Positions 6,780 through 12,315 of a DNA stretch of 12,315 bases are shown piece after piece. Source of the DNA: Chthoniobacterales bacterium (GTDB lineage: Bacteria > Verrucomicrobiota > Verrucomicrobiia > Chthoniobacterales > UBA10450). The translations under genes and the position numbers were made by a program. The stretch covers positions 1 to 12,315 of the forward strand of contig JACCZO010000103.1 in NCBI GenBank assembly GCA_013695925.1, in the 5' to 3' direction. The notes under the pieces were generated by a model, which was not told the DNA's origin, did no database searches, and was given only the letters and a program-made list of their open reading frames with translations. Within the stretch, counting starts at the first letter, position 1; the number at the start of each line of letters is the position of its first letter.

Positions 6780-7739
6780 TCATCGTCTCGGATTGAATTT
6801 GAGAACTCGCCAGCAAGTGCACGCGATGAGGAAGTGATGGATCCCGCCCGACGCCGCTCCGGAAAGGATCACTCGTCCTTCGCTTCGGCGCATTTCAAGC
6901 GCCGTTCGTATTGGCCAAACGAGCAGGCGCTGTAGCGCGGTCACGAGCGGCCTCCGTCTGATTTGTTCCCATACAACTGGCCAATCATGGTCCGGCCAGT
7001 TCCACCTTGGTAGATCCGTCGGTTCGCCTCGTAGCGAGCGCGCGATCGCTTTTCTCCAAAGCGAGGCCTGAGGACGGAAAAGCAAGTTAGACAGACCGAA
7101 CGATTTTCGTTTCGGACGATGTTCCAGAACGAGTGGGACTAACTCAAAAGCAGTCGGTGGAGTCGGAATCGGAGTCTGCTCGACCATCCCGAAGAATCGC
7201 ACGCTTTTCTTCTGGATTAAGAATTGACGTCCTTTGGGCCATTTTTGGGTTACCGCATTTTGGCCGTCCCACAAGGGCCAGATGCAGGTGTAGCCAGCGA
7301 CATCAGGCGGGGCGGTCTCTGATTGTCGGAACTTGTGAAGCCAGAGCTTTAAGGGTTCACTCGGGAACTCGTCTGCGTCCAACCGCAAGATCCAATCGTG
7401 CTTGGCTTGCCACCACGCAAACGGCCAGTGAGGTTCCTGTTGATAGCAGCTCGGACCTTCAAAAAATCTTCCTCGGTTTCGATGAACCAGTTCATGGATA
7501 CTTCCCTCCTTTGGAGTAAGCGGCACTCGATATCCCTTCGGCAGAGGGGACGTGTCGGAGAGATCCGAATATTCGATCGCTGCAGGTGGGGTCGGCTCTT
7601 TTGCGGGCGGGATCGGCTCGGCCTCAGGTCCGTCATGCACGACGACTAGGTCGTCAAAGAGACCGGCGCTTTCACGCAGCAGGCGCTCAAGCATGTCGCG
7701 TTCACGGTGGAGGCAGACTACTAGCGTGATCCGAGGCAT
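6780..7739 (-). CDS. Glycosyltransferase family 2 with proline-rich insertion
   Basis: A GT-A-type transferase of 319 residues. The first strand ITLVVCLHRERDMLERLL (4-21), VVHDGP (33-38), RFFEGPSCYQQEPHWPFAW (91-109) and the DxD-like WILRLDADEFPSE (116-128) define it. A C-terminal helix-rich part (from about 225) ends GGIHHFLIACTCWRVLKFNPRR (298-319). Between the HDG strand and the GRFFEGP segment sits about 42 residues (39-80) rich in Pro and Glu, which looks like an insertion relative to the usual fold. It is the last gene of the five-gene minus-strand operon: its ATG (7739) lies 3 bases past the stop of the GT4, implying translational coupling. No Shine-Dalgarno motif is visible. The sugar specificity is unknown. 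Confidence 0.85.
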   Translation of the reverse strand: MPRITLVVCLHRERDMLERLLRESAGLFDDLVVVHDGPEAEPIPPAKEPTPPAAIEYSDLSDTSPLPKGYRVPLTPKEGSIHELVHRNRGRFFEGPSCYQQEPHWPFAWWQAKHDWILRLDADEFPSEPLKLWLHKFRQSETAPPDVAGYTCIWPLWDGQNAVTQKWPKGRQFLIQKKSVRFFGMVEQTPIPTPPTAFELVPLVLEHRPKRKSFGLSNLLFRPQASLWRKAIARSLRGEPTDLPRWNWPDHDWPVVWEQIRRRPLVTALQRLLVWPIRTALEMRRSEGRVILSGAASGGIHHFLIACTCWRVLKFNPRR

Positions 7740-7742
7740 CGA

Positions 7743-9008
7743 TTAGCGCTTTCGCGTTGGCAGATGAAGTTTCCGCCGCAGTTGATAAAACCGGACACGA
7801 TAGTGGAATGGACGAAGGACAATTTGCTCGTGCCAGCTATGACCGAATTGGTGTGCATCAAGATAAACAGCTGCCGCTCGCGCCGCAGCCAGATCTTCCT
7901 GCGCGTTTGGATTCGGCTTGCCAGACAAGGTCGCGCTCAAGGCACGCTCCAGCCGCTCAATCGACTCTTCCGGATCGGCCAAACGCCGGATGTGCCTTTG
8001 GCCCGCGATACCAAGCTTGTTCCGTAGCGCGGGGTCAGAAGCGAGACGCAGGACGGCGTCTGCTATCGATCTCGGTGTGCTGGCGATGAATCCGCATTCA
8101 CCATGCCGGACCAGTTCGATCTGCGCCTGATCCAGCCAGGGAGTCGAATTGGCGATTACCGGTTTCGCGAGATTCATCGGCTCTGCGATACCATAGCCGA
8201 AGCTCTCGCCGATAACGGAAGTGTGCAGGACCGCATCGAGGCTGCCCATTGTTAGTCTGAGCTCCGCTGGATCGCTCGTTGCGGGTAGAATGATGAATTG
8301 ATCTTTGTCTCCCGCGTTCCGTAGCTCTTTCGCGACCGCGGACGGCGGCTCACGCAAAAGAAGCTTTAAACCAAGGTTCTGCTTCCGCGCGAGCCGGAAT
8401 GCCTTTATCGGCAGGTCAGTCCATTTATTAGGCTCGGGTCGCGAAAGTCGACCGAACAAAGCCTCGTCGTTGCCGACCCCGTTCTGCTTTCGAAAATCCG
8501 AGATTGCCAATTGGCTCGGGGGCTCCTCCGAATCCAATGGATACGGTGCCACGCTCGCGTGCTGGAAAAAAGCCGCATCAAGGCGACGAAACTGTCTCCT
8601 CGCAGCCTGGACGCAGCTCGTCCAGGAAACGAAGAGTCTGAAATCAGTCCACGCATTTTCTTTTGGGTTGTCGAGTTGGCCGAAGACATTCGTTTGCAAC
8701 ACCGGGATCTTCCGTGAAAGCCTCGACAAGGCTTCCCCAAGAACGTCCCCCTCATGCGGATGACCGGGGGCGTGCGCGTGGATCACGTCCGGCTGGAGGG
8801 AGCGAAATTGATCGTGAATGAGCGCCGCCTCCCTGGAAATGACGCGAACCTCTATGTCGTATTTTTCGAATTCACTTCGTCTTGGGCCTTCCATTAGTGC
8901 GAGGGCGTGCACTTCGTGTCCCCGTTCTCGCAAGCCGCGAGCCCAGCGCGCAGCAGCTTTCTCCGTTCCTCCCAATCCAAGCTGATTTAGAAAAACCGTG
9001 ACTTTCAT
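7743..9008 (-). CDS. Glycosyltransferase family 4
   Basis: A GT-B-fold glycosyltransferase of 421 residues. The N-terminal domain carries GLGGTEKAA (11-19), the Gly-rich acceptor-side loop of GT4 enzymes, and DVIHAHAPGHPHE (74-86). The donor domain carries GRLSRPEPNKW (186-196, with Arg190 and Lys195) and the E-x7-E signature GESFGYGIAEPMNLAKPVIAN (267-287, Glu268 and Glu276). After the usual end near residue 360 there is a basic tail of about 60 residues, ending in a run of Arg and Lys (RVRFYQLRRKLHLPTRKR). This tail may hold the enzyme at the membrane; that is inference. The ATG at 9008 follows the methyltransferase by 36 bases, and GT2 follows after 3 bases. Parts of this gene are poorer in G+C than the GT4 at 4739-5893 (27 of 60 bases at 8641-8700). 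Confidence 0.92.
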   Translation of the reverse strand: MKVTVFLNQLGLGGTEKAAARWARGLRERGHEVHALALMEGPRRSEFEKYDIEVRVISREAALIHDQFRSLQPDVIHAHAPGHPHEGDVLGEALSRLSRKIPVLQTNVFGQLDNPKENAWTDFRLFVSWTSCVQAARRQFRRLDAAFFQHASVAPYPLDSEEPPSQLAISDFRKQNGVGNDEALFGRLSRPEPNKWTDLPIKAFRLARKQNLGLKLLLREPPSAVAKELRNAGDKDQFIILPATSDPAELRLTMGSLDAVLHTSVIGESFGYGIAEPMNLAKPVIANSTPWLDQAQIELVRHGECGFIASTPRSIADAVLRLASDPALRNKLGIAGQRHIRRLADPEESIERLERALSATLSGKPNPNAQEDLAAARAAAVYLDAHQFGHSWHEQIVLRPFHYRVRFYQLRRKLHLPTRKR

Positions 9009-9044
9009 CCCTGACCAGGTCCGATCTTAAGCGTCCGACCGCCA

Positions 9045-9896
9045 TCAGGCTGGTTTGCGGGCGGCAACATAGCAGTTGTGTTTCAGAATCGCGGGATCGA
9101 CTTCCGGAAGAGAGCGCGATGTCTCCACGATCGTTGCGCCCTGACCCTCCAGCCACCAGATCAAATCGAGCAATCGCGGAAGGTGGACGGCGTCGGCGTC
9201 AGTTGTGTAGTCGGCCCCGGCGAAAATGCGAGGGGCAAGATTGATCCAGAAAGCTCCGGGCCCGCTCGCTTGGGCGCGGCGCTTCCACAGCGGAGCGAAG
9301 CAAAGAAGATCGAGCACATGCTTGAACGCGTCGATCAAAGCGAAGGAGGTGAGCTTGTTTCGAAAGCGTCGGGCCGTCTTGCCGTAGAAGAAACTGGGCG
9401 CCAACCCATCTCCGTCGACGAAGTCCGGGCAGATGATCGCGATCAGGCCGCCAGGCCTGCAGAAATACCAAAGCCGCTGAAGATAGGCCTGCGGATCCGT
9501 GACGTGCTCGATGGTGTAGAGACTGGCAACCATGTCGAATGTTTCATCGATCTCCGTTGTCAGCGGAAAGAAGCGAGCCCGCGGGAATCGCTGCCGGTTT
9601 TGCGCGAGCAATTTTTCGCCATGATCCATGCCCGTATAGCTGCCGCCGGCGGCTTCCACCTGCGGACACAGGTGTGCGGAGCCGCAACCGACTTCCAGCA
9701 CCGTCGAGTTTGGTTGCACCCGGCTGACCAGATCGCAATGAAAAGGCATGAGAGCTGGCACATACCGATCGGCGGCGCGGTCCGCCGTTGCGTAGTAAGA
9801 GTCCGGCGGGTTGCAATAGTAAGCAGCAAGCTTCTCCCCCAGATGCAGACGCATCGCGTCCGTCAAATTCGCTTGTGGCAAGACTTTGATGCTCAT
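9045..9896 (-). CDS. Class I SAM-dependent methyltransferase (Methyltransf_11/23-like)
   Basis: A 283-residue methyltransferase. Motif I is TVLEVGCGSAHL (65-76), the acidic residue after strand 2 is in YTGMDHGEK (87-95), motif IV is ETFDMVASLYTIEHV (118-132), and RPGGLIAIICPD (147-158) precedes a lid region of about 70 residues. The end, DADAVHLPRLLDLIWWLEGQGATIVE (233-258), is typical of sugar- or glycan-linked methyltransferases in polysaccharide loci. It is distinct from the TylF-like enzyme at 3878-4696, so the locus has two unrelated methyltransferases. Its ATG overlaps the stop of the flippase gene in an ATGA (9893-9896), so the two are translationally coupled. Methylation of a sugar or of a chain end is a guess from context. 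Confidence 0.88.
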   Translation of the reverse strand: MSIKVLPQANLTDAMRLHLGEKLAAYYCNPPDSYYATADRAADRYVPALMPFHCDLVSRVQPNSTVLEVGCGSAHLCPQVEAAGGSYTGMDHGEKLLAQNRQRFPRARFFPLTTEIDETFDMVASLYTIEHVTDPQAYLQRLWYFCRPGGLIAIICPDFVDGDGLAPSFFYGKTARRFRNKLTSFALIDAFKHVLDLLCFAPLWKRRAQASGPGAFWINLAPRIFAGADYTTDADAVHLPRLLDLIWWLEGQGATIVETSRSLPEVDPAILKHNCYVAARKPA

Positions 9897-11377
9897 GTCT
9901 TATCTGCAATGGCAGGGCCACCCGCACGGCGGCGAAGGATTGCGATGTCCTTGCGCAGTAACCAGGCTGCCACAGCTGCTCCATGGAGGAGGGCGAGGCA
10001 GAGTTGCAGCGTCAGGTTAAGGTGAGCAGTTCGCAAAAGGAACCAGATAACGGTGCCCAGCAAGAGTTGAAAGACAAGATACAGCCAGCGCGACGGCTTC
10101 AGCCAGCCCCGAGCCTGGATCATTTTCATCACGAAGAAATCTTGGGCGACGAAAGCGGCGCGGCTGGCCAAGAATCCGTATGCAACCCCCAGTAAGCCGC
10201 CCCAGTGCCAGCCCAAATAGACGCAAAGGGCAACAAGCGCTCCCGCTATGATATGAATTACCAAGCCGATTCCCACTCGGTTGAGCGGTCCAAGCTGGGC
10301 GCCAGAAATGTTTGCCATCGCGGTGATGCAATAGGCCGCGATAATCGGCGGCAGGATCGGTTCGACTGCGCTACCCAGATCAGCACCCAGCCAGAGAGTC
10401 AGGATCGCGTGCCGCCAGACAATTGCCCAGACCGCCACGAGAACGAGCCAGCCATACAGGAGGTCGAAGGATTCCTCGTAGATCTCTGCCACTCTCTGTT
10501 TGCCCCCGGCGCCGACCGCGCGACTGCTTTGTCCAAAAATCGGGCCCATGATGGCGGCGCTCAATCCGCTGATGCGTTGGCCCGCGTTTGTGCAAATCGT
10601 GTAATGGGCGAAATCGACGGGAGCGGCCAGCCTGCCGAGGGCGAGGCGATCGATCCCGCCGAGGATGTTGTTGACCAGAAGCGTGAGAAAGGTTTTTCCG
10701 GTGTAGCTCGCCATCTCCCGCATCCGGGAAACGCGGGCAAGGTTCCAGTGGATCCCAAAGGAAAAGCAACGGCGCGCGTGCCAGATGAGGGCGAAGAGTT
10801 GGATGGCGCTCAGCACCGTTCCCCACGCGATGATCAAGACCGCGTCGCGCGTGAGCGCCGCGATCACGATCGCCCCCGCGATTTGCACCGTGCTTGAGAT
10901 GACGCGGAGTAGACTAACGAACCGGAAATCCAGATTCACCTGCGCGAGGATGTTCCAAAATTGCCCGTAATAGGCGAAGAAGAGACCGAAGCCGGCCACG
11001 ACAAAGGCGAACTGCAAGGTACGGACATTATCCGGGCTGACGTTGAACCAGCGGGGACCGAAGACGAATCCGAGAACCATGAAAACAAGCGCCATCAGCA
11101 CGAGGAGAGGAACCGCGACCGCGTTCCCCGTGCCCCAGTAGCTGCGGGCGCTCTCTAGATCCCCGCGTCCCAACTCAACGCCGACGTAGCGCCCCACGGC
11201 GACGCCCAAACCGAGATCCGCGAAGCCAAAGGAACCGCTCAACGTGGCGACGTAAAAGAGCAGCGCGTAAAGGTCCGCGCCCAAATATCGATAGAAGAGC
11301 GGAATCGAAACGAGGTTCAGCACCGTCACCACGAGCAACGGCGCCATGCTCCAGAGCGTCTGACGTTTGACGCTCAT
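9893..11377 (-). CDS. Wzx-type lipid-linked oligosaccharide flippase
   Basis: A 494-residue integral membrane protein with about 12-14 hydrophobic helices spread over its whole length. It belongs to the polysaccharide transporter (PST)/MATE-like MOP superfamily. The N-terminus, SMAPLLVVTVLNLVSIPLFYRYLGADLYALLFYVATLSGSF (9-49) with GFADLGLGVAVGRYVG (50-65), is the characteristic first two helices and the conserved Gly-rich loop of Wzx proteins. It would flip undecaprenyl-pyrophosphate-linked repeat units from cytoplasm to periplasm for the Wzy-like enzyme. It sits between the beta-helix gene (ATGA overlap at 11374-11377) and the methyltransferase (ATGA overlap at 9893-9896), so three genes are coupled in one message. 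The gene symbol is left blank because flippases of this family share little sequence identity. Confidence 0.9.
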   Translation of the reverse strand: MSVKRQTLWSMAPLLVVTVLNLVSIPLFYRYLGADLYALLFYVATLSGSFGFADLGLGVAVGRYVGVELGRGDLESARSYWGTGNAVAVPLLVLMALVFMVLGFVFGPRWFNVSPDNVRTLQFAFVVAGFGLFFAYYGQFWNILAQVNLDFRFVSLLRVISSTVQIAGAIVIAALTRDAVLIIAWGTVLSAIQLFALIWHARRCFSFGIHWNLARVSRMREMASYTGKTFLTLLVNNILGGIDRLALGRLAAPVDFAHYTICTNAGQRISGLSAAIMGPIFGQSSRAVGAGGKQRVAEIYEESFDLLYGWLVLVAVWAIVWRHAILTLWLGADLGSAVEPILPPIIAAYCITAMANISGAQLGPLNRVGIGLVIHIIAGALVALCVYLGWHWGGLLGVAYGFLASRAAFVAQDFFVMKMIQARGWLKPSRWLYLVFQLLLGTVIWFLLRTAHLNLTLQLCLALLHGAAVAAWLLRKDIAILRRRAGGPAIADKT

Positions 11378-12315
11378 CGACGGTCGGATGCGATCGTGAT
11401 GGACAGGGATTGCCAGAGCGGTTCCGGATAATTTTCGGCCGGCTGTTCGCAGGCTCCGATCGTGGTCTTTTCTTTTCCGCGCGGGTGTCCGAAGAAGTCG
11501 TGGTCCGCTTCGGGAATGGCCGTGCCAGCGCCTAACGCAGGGCTGTTCGGAAAAACCCGGAAATCATCCATCGCGGCCATCGCGAAACGCGGATCGGTGT
11601 CGAGGGAATGTGCGTCCTGGCTACTGGTTTTTTGCCACTCTGGCAGCGACATGGCGACGGGACCTTGCCAGCCGTACTTGGCCAAGACCGCGCCAACGGC
11701 AAAGAGAATATTGTGATCGGACGCGGTCGGGGTCTCGCCCGGGGCCGGCTGGTGCAAGGTCAGTTGGGAACCTTTGTTGAAGACGCTGATGTTGTTGGCC
11801 ACGGTTTCGTCCCGCGTGGTCATTTTCTCAGAGCCGGCCTCCCGCGGCGGGCCTTCCACACAGATACCTTCGGCTTCGTTGAGATAGCAGGTGTTGTAAA
11901 TCACTTTTGTCGCCGGTGCGGAGGAGACGTAGATGCCGCGGCCGTCGCCGGCGTGGTAGAGCTTGAGCAGGCGCAAGGGGCCGATGCGATTTTTGCTAAT
12001 TTCTTTTTCCGCGAGCGCACCCTTGCTGTCGCGATAAGGGCCGGAAAGGCTGTTGCGATTGGCGTAGCAGATGTTGTTCATGACCAGGTTGTCTCGGGAA
12101 GTCTCCACCATGATGCCCGGGCCTTCGTTGTCGTGGCAAAGGTTGCCGTCGATGACGTTGCCATCGCAGGCGCTGTCGAGCCAGAGACCAGGGCCAAGGT
12201 TATGCGCGAATTCATTGTGGCGAATCGTGCCGTGGTTGAAGCGCGGGATCAGTTTCGCACCGCCGGCGTGCCAGCCGGGGTCGTAGCGGTCGATGTTGTT
12301 ATAGACCACCCGGCA
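11374..12315 (-). CDS. Right-handed parallel beta-helix protein (5' end outside window)
   Basis: The C-terminal 313 or so residues of a longer protein; the frame is open through the right edge and no start codon with context is present, so the GTG at 12309 is not taken as the start. Repeated coils with Asn ladders are plain: NHGTIRHNEFAHN, CDGNVIDGNLCHDN, RDNLVMNNICYANRN, TKVIYNTCYLNEAEGICVEG and ETVANNISVFNKG. The tail has the pattern TDPRFAMAAMDDFRVFPNSPALGAG, then DHDFFGHPRGKEKTTIGACE, the usual end of NosD/PbH1-type exported beta-helix proteins. Such proteins are polysaccharide lyases, epimerases or binding proteins; no catalytic residues can be assigned here. It is followed by the flippase through an ATGA overlap, linking it to export of the polysaccharide. 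A signal peptide would be expected in the missing part. Confidence 0.85.
   Translation of the reverse strand, partial: CRVVYNNIDRYDPGWHAGGAKLIPRFNHGTIRHNEFAHNLGPGLWLDSACDGNVIDGNLCHDNEGPGIMVETSRDNLVMNNICYANRNSLSGPYRDSKGALAEKEISKNRIGPLRLLKLYHAGDGRGIYVSSAPATKVIYNTCYLNEAEGICVEGPPREAGSEKMTTRDETVANNISVFNKGSQLTLHQPAPGETPTASDHNILFAVGAVLAKYGWQGPVAMSLPEWQKTSSQDAHSLDTDPRFAMAAMDDFRVFPNSPALGAGTAIPEADHDFFGHPRGKEKTTIGACEQPAENYPEPLWQSLSITIASDRR

Noticed and set aside
6763..6780. GTCGG/CCGAC inverted repeat as a terminator for the convergent genes
   Set aside because: The stem is only four or five pairs with a very small loop and no T-tract follows on either strand.
9078..10025. 315-codon open frame on the plus strand
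   Set aside because: It is antisense to the clear methyltransferase and the end of the flippase, with Arg-rich composition and no family motif.
1..12315. CRISPR arrays, tRNA or rRNA genes, toxin-antitoxin or defence systems
   Set aside because: I looked for regular direct repeats, cloverleaf-like segments and small paired genes and saw none; the gene families present are those of polysaccharide synthesis.

Overview
The window is a stretch of a surface or exopolysaccharide biosynthesis locus. It contains five recognisable glycosyltransferase-type genes (two GT2, two GT4, one DUF6492), two SAM-dependent methyltransferases, a Wzy/O-antigen-ligase-like membrane protein, a Wzx-type flippase and two right-handed parallel beta-helix genes. 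One beta-helix gene is cut short and the other runs off the right edge. I see no rRNA, tRNA, CRISPR array, transposase or phage gene. I see no defence-like or otherwise clearly new multi-gene system either: the gene content is unusual in arrangement rather than in families.

Organism: GC-rich DNA of uneven composition, starts that mostly lack a Shine-Dalgarno motif, beta-helix proteins of a type common in soil Verrucomicrobiota and Planctomycetota, and structured non-coding repeats between genes. These suggest a Verrucomicrobiota-like (possibly Chthoniobacterales) soil bacterium. This is an inference from style, not from a marker gene.

Layout. (1) 1-387 is non-coding: an approximately 120-bp element with terminal inverted repeats (MITE-like), then a strongly palindromic repeat at 252-363. 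(2) 388-2823, minus strand: a Wzy-like polymerase/ligase followed by a GT2. (3) 2896-3780, plus strand: a lone DUF6492 glycosyltransferase-like gene, divergent from Wzy across 72 bp. (4) 3878-5893, minus strand, markedly GC-rich in places: a GT4 followed by a methyltransferase. (5) 6048-6704, plus strand: a secreted beta-helix protein that stops after about 218 residues. (6) 6780-12315, minus strand: a tight five-gene operon, transcribed right to left, of beta-helix protein (5' end beyond the window), Wzx flippase, methyltransferase, GT4 and GT2. It has ATGA stop/start overlaps at two junctions and a 3-base gap at another.

How the genes could work together (inference): the GT2, GT4 and DUF6492 enzymes assemble a repeat unit on a lipid carrier, the methyltransferases decorate or cap sugars, Wzx flips the unit, the Wzy-like protein polymerises or ligates it, and the beta-helix proteins act on, or bind, the exported polysaccharide. 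No initiating sugar-phosphate transferase, chain-length regulator or export porin is inside the window, so the locus must continue outside it. Four changes of strand and patchy base composition suggest the locus was assembled by recombination.
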